A DNA stretch of 64,000 bases, from positions 169,546 to 233,545 of the forward strand of contig NZ_JACHIH010000001.1 of the NCBI RefSeq assembly GCF_014203125.1, in the 5' to 3' direction. Within the stretch, counting starts at the first letter, position 1, and the number at the start of each line of letters is the position of its first letter. Origin of the DNA: Rhodopseudomonas rhenobacensis. GTDB lineage: Bacteria; Pseudomonadota; Alphaproteobacteria; Rhizobiales; Xanthobacteraceae. This document shows, piece by piece, positions 54,140-63,336 of this stretch. The position numbers and the translations under genes were made by a program. Under the pieces are notes generated by a model that was given only the letters and a program-made list of their open reading frames with translations, had not been told where the DNA came from and searched no databases.

Positions 54140-54505
54140 TCAGACGATCCGGGTCTTGCTGATCAGGACACCAACGATGGTCCCGACGCATAACGGGGCT
54201 CCCAGAAAGGTCATCGGCCACATGAACACGCACAACATCGTATAGAACTGGCTTATGGTCATGACTGACGCAACAAGCGGAGCGGTGGCCCACGTTGCAG
54301 CGTAGGCGAGCAGCAAGACGCCGGCGAAGGTGATCTTCGCCCACGTTATGGACGGGGGATCCAAACGGGTGAAATACGCTGACCCGTAGGCCGACGCCGC
54401 GGTCAGTACCGCCCACCATATTGCGAGCAACACCGTCTCTTGCTGGTCCAAGCCCAACGCCTCCGACCAGGCGCTCCCAACGCCCTGCTGCACCGGTCTG
54501 ATCAA
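54140..54505 (-). CDS. Hypothetical membrane protein
   Basis: A possible 121-residue protein with three to four hydrophobic segments (VLLAIWWAVLTAASAYGSAYF, ITFAGVLLLAYAATWATAPLV, FMWPMTFLGAPLCVGTIVGVLI). The annotated start is a TTG without a clear ribosome-binding site; an in-frame GTG 12 bases in is an alternative. Base composition is less GC-rich than in the neighbours to the left, and it sits at the edge of the island. Family unknown. Confidence 0.55.
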   Translation of the reverse strand: MIRPVQQGVGSAWSEALGLDQQETVLLAIWWAVLTAASAYGSAYFTRLDPPSITWAKITFAGVLLLAYAATWATAPLVASVMTISQFYTMLCVFMWPMTFLGAPLCVGTIVGVLISKTRIV

Positions 54506-54612
54506 GGCATACTATAAGTACACGAACTACGCCATTCCGTGTCGAGAGCCCCGGACAACATGCCTGGCATCCGGCGGCAGTGAGAGACGCTTTTCAACGG
54601 CTTGGAAGGTGC

Positions 54613-54626
54613 TGGCGGAGAGGGAG
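54613..54626 (-). other. Possible attachment-site remnant resembling the 3' end of a tRNA-Ser gene
   Basis: TGGCGGAGAGGGAG reads on the minus strand as CTCCCTCTCCGCCA, the typical 3' end of an alphaproteobacterial serine tRNA including CCA. No tRNA body is attached. Integrases often use tRNA 3' ends, and this copy lies where base composition falls. The surrounding region 54506-55020 holds no gene I can support. A 14-bp match can be chance. Confidence 0.35.
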
Positions 54627-55020
54627 TCCGCCCAGAAATGAGAGAAAAGCCCATTCTATTGATATCGAAAGTGCACGCCTTTTGGCTACATACACCTACG
54701 CATACACCATGCGCCACGAGAGCTGCAACCCGCGACCGCCATCGCCCCATCCCCATTGTCGATTTCGGTCAAGAACACGGGGAGGTTTTGACCGAGACAC
54801 GCAATTTGGCGTGTAGTTTGATGGCAGCAAAGGGCCAAGAGCAGGCGCAAGCACACTGCGGCAGAGTGGCTAAGTAATTGTGATTGCAGCGTTCTATCTA
54901 CATGCTCTCACACCTGCGGTTCCCAATGGGGGAGATCTCGGCTTCCCTCACATCCGGAAGAAATAAGGACGGGCGAGCACGTCATCGACTTACAGGGCGA
55001 CCATGACGTCGTGCGGTCTA

Positions 55021-56961
55021 TCAGGGCTGCAGATTTGGATCCAACCAATCTTGAGGCACCAGGGATCCGCCCTCCCACCAGTCGTGCTTGAGGTGATCTG
55101 TGAAACGCGGGTCGTTCTCGAATTTGGCGTGGTCGGTGACGATAATCTGCATTTGGCCATCAAGTTTCTCGACAACGTCGAAAAGCCACTCGTAGATTTT
55201 GCGGACCTCCATCCAGTCATTGTCTTCTTCTCGCTCCCCGTTAGCTGAAGGGAAATATACCTGCGACGGCTGATCGAGGATCAAAAAATTAGGTACAGGA
55301 CGCTTGTTCGAGGCAAACCATTCGTGGAGAGCCAGATGACCAAGCAAGTGATACCAAACCCAGTTCCGTCCGCTGCCAAATCGCGAAAACGGAATCGTCT
55401 CGTCTGCCGTCTCGCTGACAAGCCTCGGCCCACGGAGATCAAATGTGAGAAAGCCGTTCGCATATTCGAGATGCTGCTCGCGAGCCCAATGGGTAATCTG
55501 CTGCCCAATACCGCCGAGAAAGGTCGCAGTCTTCGCACGTAAGTCCGACAAGTTAGTCTCTGATTCTAGTTCTTCGATGTCCGTGACCAAAGCGGCCTTC
55601 TCAAGTGCTAGCGCCACACGCGACTCGTCGTCGTCGGTCGATATCAGCCGGCGGAACATGTCGATCATGCCAGACAGCCGGGCAACCTCGTGCTTCTGTT
55701 CCAACAACGACTTGATCGAGGCTTCCTCTTCCTTCAAGCGTTGAACCTCGCGCCTAAGGGAAGCGATTTCCGAAGTGAGGTTGATAACTTCCGCACGGCG
55801 CTTGGAGAGTTGTTCCCGGACATCGATTCTGTCCGAGCTGACCATCGCAAGTTCGACGTTAAGCGCTTCCAAAGAGTGTTTCATTTCCGCCACAGCCGGC
55901 GTTACATTCTCCAGCCTACTTTCGCAAACCGGGCACTGCTTGGAATCGTGGTCACCTGCGAGAAGATGCAACGCCGTCAAACGTCGTCGTTGTTCGTTGA
56001 GTGCGCGGTCGACGACGTTTTGGTCGTTATCAAAACTCTCCAGAGCTTCAATCTCTTTCTTGATATCCGACCTTTCACGAGTCTTGTTCAGCAGCTCCGT
56101 ATTAATCTGCTTCAGGAGGTCAAGTTCCGGATCGTCGGTTGATTGGCTATCGGCGAAAAGAGTGGCTTGGAGCCCCAAAGAAACGCTCTCAAGTATCTGC
56201 GCCGCCGAACTCCTCGCTGGAATGCCGGTTGGTGTAATTAGACCCAGTCGGGTGCTTTCCGCCACGATTGATAAGAGTTCCGTGTCACGATTGGCGCCGA
56301 CCGATACACTGCGTTCAAGACCCCGCTCGACCTCTCGCAGTCTCTTCCGCTTGTTGCGGAGCTCGGCTTGCTTTTCGATAATGACGGGGGAGATCGCCCC
56401 TAGGTAGTATGGCAACGTTTCTCTTATAGTCTGAGCCAGTTCGCTCTGACGATGAAAAAACAGGTCCGGATTGGCAATCTCATTTTGCTTTTGGAAGCTG
56501 TAGATAAGACCTGACCGGAACGTCAACTTCTGTCGCTCGGCCGTGCCGTCGGCCCGAGGAAGAAGTGTGACCCCTACGCCTAGAAGCGATCCGATCTTTT
56601 CTATAAGATCATCCCGGCGAGCATTTGGCTTCAAATCACTTATAGGCGGCGTTTCGTGGTCCGGGTTTGGCCGTACGAAGAACTCGTTGCTTGCCGTCCT
56701 CCGCACAGGGACGCCACGGCGGGCTACAAACAACCTTTCCGTACCAAAATCGAGCTTCAACGCGAACCATGACACGGAATTCGAAATCACGCCTGCCGGG
56801 ACTTCGAAACGCGATGCTCCAAGACAGTAATCAACCACGCTTAGCAGTGCAGATTTTCCGCGGCCGCTTGGGCCAGTTAGGATGTTCACGCGACCCAAGT
56901 CGAATGGGATTTCGTTAATCCTGCCGTCGAGAGAGTAAAGGACCACGCTCTGGATTTGCAT
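55021..56961 (-). CDS. ABC-3C system ATPase, DUF3732 (SMC/Rad50-like)
   Basis: A 646-residue SMC-type ATPase. Walker A is NILTGPSGRGKSALLSVVDY close to the N terminus. Long coiled-coil arms flank a Rad50-like CPVC hinge motif in DSKQCPVCESRL, and the C-terminal lobe has FSRFGSGRNWVWYHLLGHLALHEWF and Walker B FLILDQPSQVYFP. This is the DUF3732 architecture of ABC three-component systems. The ATG at 56961 overlaps the stop of the middle component (TAATG). In such systems the ATPase is thought to sense a DNA or nucleoprotein state and control the nuclease-type partner. Confidence 0.9.
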   Translation of the reverse strand: MQIQSVVLYSLDGRINEIPFDLGRVNILTGPSGRGKSALLSVVDYCLGASRFEVPAGVISNSVSWFALKLDFGTERLFVARRGVPVRRTASNEFFVRPNPDHETPPISDLKPNARRDDLIEKIGSLLGVGVTLLPRADGTAERQKLTFRSGLIYSFQKQNEIANPDLFFHRQSELAQTIRETLPYYLGAISPVIIEKQAELRNKRKRLREVERGLERSVSVGANRDTELLSIVAESTRLGLITPTGIPARSSAAQILESVSLGLQATLFADSQSTDDPELDLLKQINTELLNKTRERSDIKKEIEALESFDNDQNVVDRALNEQRRRLTALHLLAGDHDSKQCPVCESRLENVTPAVAEMKHSLEALNVELAMVSSDRIDVREQLSKRRAEVINLTSEIASLRREVQRLKEEEASIKSLLEQKHEVARLSGMIDMFRRLISTDDDESRVALALEKAALVTDIEELESETNLSDLRAKTATFLGGIGQQITHWAREQHLEYANGFLTFDLRGPRLVSETADETIPFSRFGSGRNWVWYHLLGHLALHEWFASNKRPVPNFLILDQPSQVYFPSANGEREEDNDWMEVRKIYEWLFDVVEKLDGQMQIIVTDHAKFENDPRFTDHLKHDWWEGGSLVPQDWLDPNLQP

Positions 56962-57446
56962 TATGGTCTTACTCCTATCTGTTGGTAGATTTCTCTGTCG
57001 TCTCCTGCCTTCGCTAACCACTTCCCGACGAATGCGGCCGCCTTCTGATCGTCATCAAAGGTTTTGTCTGACTTCAAGATCGGGGGGGCCTTCGCCGCTG
57101 CGATCAGTCGGCCGTTTTCAACCGAAACCCAGTTAGAGCGCAGCGACGTCAGAACGGCTTCCTTGACCTGCGGAACCAGGGACAGCGTGGACGAGAGCAG
57201 GTCGGCTCGAAGTTCTGGGTTATCCCTCAGCCACTTCGAAAACCGGGTTGCGATACTGCGGGGAAGAGCATTGCGGATATCGGGATGCAAGGCCATGGCG
57301 ACGCCGGGAAACGCAAGGGCTATAGACATGCCCCCATTCGTGACATTGTAACCTTTGGCCACGCTATACACGAGGACACCGAGATAGGCCGGATTAAAAT
57401 AGTTGGCAAAATCTGTCTGCCGATTGTTCCAGGGAGCAAACGTCAT
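56961..57446 (-). CDS. ABC-3C system middle component
   Basis: A 161-residue helical protein matching the middle-component type of three-component ABC systems: NNRQTDFANYFNPAYLGVLVYSVAKGY, followed by SIALAFPGVAMALHPDIRNALP and a C-terminal LPPILK-like region (AKAPPILKSDKTF). It overlaps the ATPase start and follows the CTD gene by one base, so the three are one operon. It probably bridges ATPase and effector; there is no catalytic motif. Confidence 0.85.
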   Translation of the reverse strand: MTFAPWNNRQTDFANYFNPAYLGVLVYSVAKGYNVTNGGMSIALAFPGVAMALHPDIRNALPRSIATRFSKWLRDNPELRADLLSSTLSLVPQVKEAVLTSLRSNWVSVENGRLIAAAKAPPILKSDKTFDDDQKAAAFVGKWLAKAGDDREIYQQIGVRP

Positions 57447-57447
57447 A

Positions 57448-58647
57448 TCATTCGCTCGGCTTGAATTTCGCGATCCAGTGAGGGTGCCAACCGATCATTG
57501 TTTCGTTCGCCATGATGTGTAAGACGCCGCGCCGCAGATAATCGAGCTCGACGTCCTTGAGCTTTGCCTGACTTCCCGAGAGTGAGCCGCTTAGAGCGGT
57601 TCGGCCGAGCTTTGCCAATTCGGATTCTTCGTCGTCCCGGCCAAGGCAAGCTTCTGCGTCAGGTTCGATCGCACCGAATTTCGCTGCCCAGTGACCGTAA
57701 AGCTGATCCTTGAACTCTTGCAATTCCTTAGGCTGCAGCCGCAGACCCTCGAGCCAACGCTTTATGTGCCCATCAGCCTTGTAGACATCGACCAGCGCCC
57801 CGGCGACCGCGAATTTGTCCGGAGCATGCCCTATAGCCATCAATTGCTGAACGAACAGCCTCTGCAACAGGCGGGCCTTTTGGTCGGCGTCCGGGTTTGT
57901 GATGTCCTCGAATATAGGCAGGCTCGACACGACATACTGGGAAACTAGATCCGTGATTCTCTCTTGGAGCAGCTCCTTACCGATCGCTAATTTCTCCTTC
58001 GATCTGAGGCGCTCGATCAAAACCCAGTACCACCAGCCAACTAGCGACTGAGCCAAGCACTCCAGATTTCCGGTCGTGGCGCCGGTGAGGCTTAATCGCT
58101 TAACGATCTTCTTGCGAAGGCTTTCAATCACCGCCACGCCGGGCACTATGGTCATGTTCCCAATCAGCACGTCGCGGGTAGCCTCTGGCAATGCCAAGAA
58201 TGGCTCAACGTTCTTCTTCATGCTACCCGTCGCTCCGGCCGCTATCTGCGTGAGCAAGCCTTTCGCCGCCTTTATGTCCCTCGTTCCTCTCTCCGTCGGT
58301 GCTAGAAATTCGACCAGCTTCGCGGAGGGCGACGCTTGGGCAGTGGTAAGCAAAAAGAACGAGGTTTTGCTTGGATCGACAGCGTCGTCCCTCACGAGAG
58401 AGGACCAGATGCGAATCGTTTTCCACAAATCAACGCTTCTGTCGGTGAAGGCCTTTGCCTTGGCGGGATCGTGGTGTTTCAGCTGCAAGAGCTCAAAAGC
58501 GTCGTCCCTCCCTTCGACGACCACGTCGTCGAAGGTTTCCACTATGAAGCCCTCTGCCGGATCATCCGTGTCCAAGGCTCGGAATAGCGCATACTCACAT
58601 TGGTAGACATATCCCACCAAAGAATCTGCAGCAGAAAAACTCTCCAT
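57448..58647 (-). CDS. ABC-3C system C-terminal-domain protein with nuclease-like N terminus
   Basis: A 399-residue protein. The N terminus, SLVGYVYQCEYALFRAL...GFIVETFDDVVVEGRDDAFELLQLKHH, has the Glu...Asp...(Q/E)xK arrangement of DUF4297/Cap4-like PD-(D/E)XK nucleases. The C-terminal half is the helical ABC-3C CTD (LVGWWYWVLIERL..., then LDYLRRGVLHIMANETMIGWHPHWI). The ATG at 58647 is preferred to a TTG 9 bases earlier. It is the probable effector of the system. Base composition is clearly lower in GC than the genes before 54 kb. Confidence 0.85.
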   Translation of the reverse strand: MESFSAADSLVGYVYQCEYALFRALDTDDPAEGFIVETFDDVVVEGRDDAFELLQLKHHDPAKAKAFTDRSVDLWKTIRIWSSLVRDDAVDPSKTSFFLLTTAQASPSAKLVEFLAPTERGTRDIKAAKGLLTQIAAGATGSMKKNVEPFLALPEATRDVLIGNMTIVPGVAVIESLRKKIVKRLSLTGATTGNLECLAQSLVGWWYWVLIERLRSKEKLAIGKELLQERITDLVSQYVVSSLPIFEDITNPDADQKARLLQRLFVQQLMAIGHAPDKFAVAGALVDVYKADGHIKRWLEGLRLQPKELQEFKDQLYGHWAAKFGAIEPDAEACLGRDDEESELAKLGRTALSGSLSGSQAKLKDVELDYLRRGVLHIMANETMIGWHPHWIAKFKPSE

Positions 58648-59012
58648 CCCAGACAATCGCTAGCTGCCACCCAAGTCGAATCGACTTTGCCGTTAGATTG
58701 GCAATCTCCCGCCGCAATTGCAACTTCAAGGCCAGACTGTTGGAGTTTTGCCATAGTAAAAAGCGGTTGGACCGAGGTGCCTAGGCTTTCCGACAACGGA
58801 CGAGATAGGGTAGCTCGGAACAAGTCATCGCCTAGTTCTTACGCCGATCGCGGGTACCACGCGTTTGAGCCACTAGGGGGCTTTCGACAGCCCCCGCTGC
58901 AACGTCCGAGAACGGAATACCGTCCGGGGGTGCGACCTTCCCCGCGAATCCCTACCAAAGGGCTACCTCCATATCGACAAGGTGGGGTTAAGCTCGACTG
59001 CGAGGCACCGCC

Positions 59013-59308
59013 GCCGGTCATCTCCGCCGCGATGATGGTCGTCCCCGAGCCGCTGAACGGCTCCGGGTTCGAATTATTCTCGATCGGGCGCTTCATGCAC
59101 TCGGCGGGCTTTTGCGTTGAGTGGCCGACCTTCTCCTCGCCGCCTCCAACCAGCGGGTTATTGCTTGGAATGTCCCAGATCGTGCTCTGCTTGTGGTCGC
59201 TGGCCCAGTGGGGGCCCCGCCTTTCCAGACCACGTACCAGCACGGCTCGTCCTTCCAATGATAATCGCCGCGGCTGAAAACGCTGATCCGTCGCCGACCA
59301 TCGACCAA
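59013..59308 (-). pseudogene. Remnant of a DNA methyltransferase gene, frameshifted and truncated
   Basis: Two frames carry adjoining pieces of an N4/N6-type DNA methylase. One reads SRGDYHWKDEPCWYVVWKG; the next reads HWASDHKQSTIWDIP...VGHSTQKPAECMKRPIENNS and PFSGSGTTIIAAEMTG (motif I, normally DPFxGSGTT). A frameshift lies near 59210-59225, and homology stops after AAEMTG at about 59013. No N-terminal half is found. On the plus strand, 59263-59349 encodes a partial sequence (PSPTIDQVVNGGFAWLEIQ) of another gene fragment. The rest of 58648-59750 has no intact gene; it should also hold the ABC-3C promoter. Confidence 0.75.
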
Positions 59309-59750
59309 GTCGTCAACGGCGGATTCGCCTGGCTGGAGATCCAGATTGCGCGCAAGGCGCTGAGTGGCGTCGACTTTGTGGTCATCGACGCCAGGCGCGA
59401 GAAGATCACTGTGCTACAGAGCAAGCTGGGCCTGGTTCCACCGAGCATGACGAACCGGAGCGGGAAGCCGCACGGGACGCCCTCGTTGAGGTGCTGCGCG
59501 GCGATGCGATGGAGGCCCTTACAGGTCTCATCTACATAGACGAAGTGTCGGTCACCTATTGCAACAGTTCCTCTCACGACATCTGGGAGACAGTCGAGCG
59601 GGTGGTCGGCTTCAGCCTCGTGACGGTCAGGTTCCTGTAGGACTAGCCCCGGGTGAGCGGCGAAACGCGTGCACCTTCGAACGGCTGTTGTCCAGAATCT
59701 AGGCCAGACGCGTGCACTCAACTGTTCCAGCCCAACATGCCTTAATCAAA

Positions 59751-62600
59751 CTACCTACATCGATAGTATGTCGTATTGCCCTTAGCGCTCGACCAGGACA
59801 GCGCGATCCCAGCAACAGCAAAATTGATCGTAGCTGGCCACCTATCTGCTCCAACCTGGCAATGGCCCCGCACCGTCCAGCCGGATCGGTTGGGAAGAAA
59901 GGCGTCGAATATACATATTCCTCCCTCCGTCCGAGCTTCCTGAGCCGAGATCGTGAGTTGCGAACCGTGCGTACACGTTGGATCGATGGCCCATCCGCCA
60001 AGAAATGAGTGATTGCGAGCGATTGCCTGAGGCGATTGTAATACCTGGGTTGTCACCGCATCCAAACGGCTGTCGGTCGGCAAGTGATTGACGATCTTAA
60101 ATTCTCGCAGTCCGCTTAGCGCGGCGGCACTCCAAAAAGGCTCAATAGACACGGTAAAACCAAGGTCTTTTAGTCGGCCAAACGCTGGATCTGGCGCCGC
60201 AACGGTCTGTGTAGTTTGGGCAATGCTTAGGCTAGGATCAACTGGCGGCTGCGGCAGAGGCTTGACCTCACGAGGCGGATCGAGCGGCGGCACCACCGGC
60301 GGAGCTACTGCCGTCTCGACGGCGCCATTGTTTGGCTCCTGAGCGGGTCGTTCGATCCGCCGTGGAACCTGTTTCATCGAATCTCCAACCTGCAGCGACC
60401 CCGTGGGTTGTAAGGGCACCCATCCAGGCAAACTGACATTAGGCTGAGCGTTGTTCGGTGCGGTTGAGATCTTCGGAGCCGCGGAAGGCACGATTGTCGT
60501 CGATCGCGTCGGAGGAGGCGCTGAGGGTGCCGTTGCCGCACTCGGGCCATTACTATTTGCGCCCGCGACGATGAAAGCGGCGAAGCACGCTACCCCGAAT
60601 ACCCAGCGTCGGGCGGCAACGTCGCCGAACACTCGCGCTTTCTCGTCAGCTTCGGCCTGCTTAAACTCAACCCAGATTGCCCGCGCGCGATTGGCAAGAT
60701 CTGTCCGTGCACGTTGTATTTCAGCCGCGGCTGTCCTAATAGTGATCAAGTCGGCCTTCAATGCCGACTCAAGTGCAACACGCCTTTGAGCGATGTCGGA
60801 TCTTACTTGTGCAGTATCGCTGGGATTGATCGGTTGACTGGGATTGAAGACAAAACGCCGCTCGTGATCAGAACGCCATGACAGCAGCAATCCTGCAGTC
60901 GCGGGCCCGAAACCAGGGATCTGCTCGATTCGTTGTCTCGAGATGTCTGCCGCGGTATAGATACCGTGCGACCGCAACGTCGCTTTCCTTGCGCTACCGA
61001 CGCTCTTTATTTTCGCGTTTACGAGGCTAAACCGTTCGAGAAAATACTTGAGTTGCATCTCCCGCTGCCTGTGCGAAAGATCCGCCAGGCGCAGCGATTC
61101 TTCGGCCGGGAGATCGTTGTGTTCACGAATTCTTAGCTCGGATTGCCGCCTCGCTTCGTTAAAGCGCGAAGCGTCTCCCTCGGTCCTGTAGCGCTGATCC
61201 ATCTGATCCCAAGCTTGCTTGAGCTGATGTGAACGAGGGCTGTTGGCGCGGGACTGCACCGGATTTCTAAACGCGAAGTATGCGGACGCGCCGAGAGCTC
61301 CCAGTCCAATCCAGGGCGGAACATATCCCGATCTCAAAAGAATTGCCGCCGCAACCCCGCCAAGGGTCGACATCACGAACTGTCCAGCAGAACTATCAAG
61401 GGAGCCTTTATTCTGAGTGTTTGGCGCGGCCTGGACGGTCGGCATTGCCGAATACAACGACGGCGCGCTTCCCGGATCAGTCACCCCACGAATCGCAGCG
61501 ATGAGTTGGCCGAGGTCTGGCGGAGTAATCGTATTAATGTTGAGCGGAGATGGAAATGTGACGAAGCCCGGGATGGCCTTTTCGAGCCCGCACCAAGGGC
61601 AGTTTGGTGCTGACGAGAAATAAAAATGAGTCGCCGTCGCGCCGCACTTGACTAGCTGCGTCTCGGCTTGCTGCAACAGCGAAATCCAGTCGGCCGATTT
61701 AGGTCGCCCGCTATTTGCTCCGCCGGGGCCAAAGCAGGTCTCGAATGCGGTCGCCAGCTCCTTTGGAACATAGGAGAGCGTCGGTGCAAAAGGTGGAGGC
61801 TCAGTTTGGGTGCGCGACTTGTCTGCTGAATACGCAAAGCGATACTCAGCGATCGCCCGCTCTTCGGGCATGTCGCCGCGACCAAGGTATCGACCAGAAA
61901 AGGGATGCCGACCTAAAAACAGCAAACTGAAGATGGCGACGCCCAATCCAAATGCGTCGTGGTTTGGCGTTCGGTTGATATTTTCCAGTGACTTGCCTTG
62001 CAGTTCTGGCGGCGTGTAATCGGGCACTCCTACCGCGCAGTAGAATGTTTTGCCTTCCTTTGAAAACTGAAAGGAATCGCAGTCGATAAGAGTGGCGGTG
62101 GCGTCGGCGCCAACTAAGATACCCGAGTGATTCAAATCGCCAATAACACAACCCGCCGAATGTACGGCGGCTACCGCTTTCGCAATGTTCAATGCTGTCC
62201 GGAGCAACAATCTATAGTCTGCGCTCGGGAATTCATTCCGCCGACTTGCTGGAGAATACAATTGGTGAACCGGCTTCTGCTTCCCGACGCGCCGCATCGT
62301 GAAACCTGCGAACGTGCCACCGCCCTCAAATAGCAGAGAAATCGGGAACGCCGCGTTAATCACCTTCGCCTGCATTCCGGTAGCGACCATGGCAGAGATC
62401 TTTTGCTGCCGCTCTCGTGCTTTGTCGGGGTGATAGATTTTAGCTGCGAGTTCTGGTTCGCCGACGATCTCGAAGACAGCCCCTTCGCCACCGCGCCCCA
62501 ACAGCTTGCCGAGCGGGACCGCTCTCCTCTGCTGATCAAAGATGCTTTTGAGGCGCGACATTGAGAATTCGGCGTGCGAGCAATAGCGTTTTGTCGTCAT
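59751..62600 (-). CDS. TerY-P system Ser/Thr protein kinase with zinc ribbon and HhH domain
   Basis: A 949-residue protein. The kinase domain (about 28-300) has a Gly loop LGRGGEGAVFEI, Lys in LAAKIYHP, catalytic GDLNHSGILV and the metal motif LIDCDSFQF in place of DFG, as in TerY-P kinases. A CPWCG zinc-ribbon-like pair (about 335), one or two membrane segments, coiled helices, a helix-hairpin-helix (AADISRQRIEQIPGFGPATAGLLLSW), another membrane helix, a Pro-rich linker and a Cys-containing C-terminal domain follow. The ATG at 62600 follows ACAGGACGG and overlaps the phosphatase gene by 65 bases; an ATG at 62561 is an alternative. Confidence 0.88.
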   Translation of the reverse strand: MTTKRYCSHAEFSMSRLKSIFDQQRRAVPLGKLLGRGGEGAVFEIVGEPELAAKIYHPDKARERQQKISAMVATGMQAKVINAAFPISLLFEGGGTFAGFTMRRVGKQKPVHQLYSPASRRNEFPSADYRLLLRTALNIAKAVAAVHSAGCVIGDLNHSGILVGADATATLIDCDSFQFSKEGKTFYCAVGVPDYTPPELQGKSLENINRTPNHDAFGLGVAIFSLLFLGRHPFSGRYLGRGDMPEERAIAEYRFAYSADKSRTQTEPPPFAPTLSYVPKELATAFETCFGPGGANSGRPKSADWISLLQQAETQLVKCGATATHFYFSSAPNCPWCGLEKAIPGFVTFPSPLNINTITPPDLGQLIAAIRGVTDPGSAPSLYSAMPTVQAAPNTQNKGSLDSSAGQFVMSTLGGVAAAILLRSGYVPPWIGLGALGASAYFAFRNPVQSRANSPRSHQLKQAWDQMDQRYRTEGDASRFNEARRQSELRIREHNDLPAEESLRLADLSHRQREMQLKYFLERFSLVNAKIKSVGSARKATLRSHGIYTAADISRQRIEQIPGFGPATAGLLLSWRSDHERRFVFNPSQPINPSDTAQVRSDIAQRRVALESALKADLITIRTAAAEIQRARTDLANRARAIWVEFKQAEADEKARVFGDVAARRWVFGVACFAAFIVAGANSNGPSAATAPSAPPPTRSTTIVPSAAPKISTAPNNAQPNVSLPGWVPLQPTGSLQVGDSMKQVPRRIERPAQEPNNGAVETAVAPPVVPPLDPPREVKPLPQPPVDPSLSIAQTTQTVAAPDPAFGRLKDLGFTVSIEPFWSAAALSGLREFKIVNHLPTDSRLDAVTTQVLQSPQAIARNHSFLGGWAIDPTCTHGSQLTISAQEARTEGGICIFDAFLPNRSGWTVRGHCQVGADRWPATINFAVAGIALSWSSAKGNTTYYRCR

Positions 62601-63336
62601 CCGTCCTGTCGCACACGGACGGACCGTTCAAATAGTTGCACAGTTGTCGCGACAACTTGCGATTCTTCCGAATCCCACCGGACCTGAAGTCGGAAAACAT
62701 CCGGTTGAAGAAGGGAGGAAACGCACTGCGGGTGGAATAATTCAGAACAAGATGCTCGATACCGTCTGTAAAGACGGCTAGTTCAGACACATAACCTTCA
62801 ATCTCACTTAACTGAAATGATGGCTCGGGATCGTCAGTTACAAAGTAAGTCGTTGATGCATATTCCCCGTTTGAGGGCCAACTGGCTACGGCCCATTCGT
62901 CTGAATTTGTTGTACGATAGACGGCGGCCCCGTCTCCAACATGCAGAACTTTAGCTTTCCCCTCGCCGACTATGCAGCCGACTAGCGTCGCGGCATAGTC
63001 GCGGGGAGTAAGCCCAGCAGATCTTGAAATTACCTCAATCCGTCCGCGCATGTCGTCGAGCCAATCGCTCACAATGTCGCGAGAAAGGTCTGCTAAGGTT
63101 CCCCCGCCCTGCAGATAGGTCCTAACGTTTCGACAAAAGGCGCGGACAATAATGCGAGAGCCGATAGAGGATCGTTGCGCGGATCCTGCTCCATCAGAAC
63201 AGACCGCAACCAGCGCGGATTCGTCTCTGCCTGGCACAAAGATGCATGCGCCAGAGTCGTCACAACCTCGGTTTACGCGAAGGTGCGACGTACCGATTGC
63301 ACTCGCCGTAACCCATTCCCAATCGGGTCCGGTCAT
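62536..63336 (-). CDS. TerY-P system PP2C-type phosphatase
   Basis: A 266-residue PP2C-fold protein. Metal-binding motifs are [35 protein letters not shown] and [11 protein letters not shown]. The ATG at 63336 overlaps the vWA stop (ATGA), which makes it preferable to the GTG 15 bases earlier. It presumably opposes the kinase encoded immediately downstream. Confidence 0.92.
   Translation of the reverse strand: MTGPDWEWVTASAIGTSHLRVNRGCDDSGACIFVPGRDESALVAVCSDGAGSAQRSSIGSRIIVRAFCRNVRTYLQGGGTLADLSRDIVSDWLDDMRGRIEVISRSAGLTPRDYAATLVGCIVGEGKAKVLHVGDGAAVYRTTNSDEWAVASWPSNGEYASTTYFVTDDPEPSFQLSEIEGYVSELAVFTDGIEHLVLNYSTRSAFPPFFNRMFSDFRSGGIRKNRKLSRQLCNYLNGPSVCDRTDDDKTLLLARRILNVAPQKHL

Noticed and set aside
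54840-54960. tRNA-like text (GGCAGAGTGGCTAAGTAATT...) near the island start
   Set aside because: No acceptor stem, anticodon stem or TTC loop can be paired around it; only a superficial resemblance to a D-arm.
59158-59721. 187-codon minus-strand frame between the methylase remnant and the kinase
   Set aside because: No ribosome-binding site or domain; composition like an antisense frame and it crosses two gene fragments.
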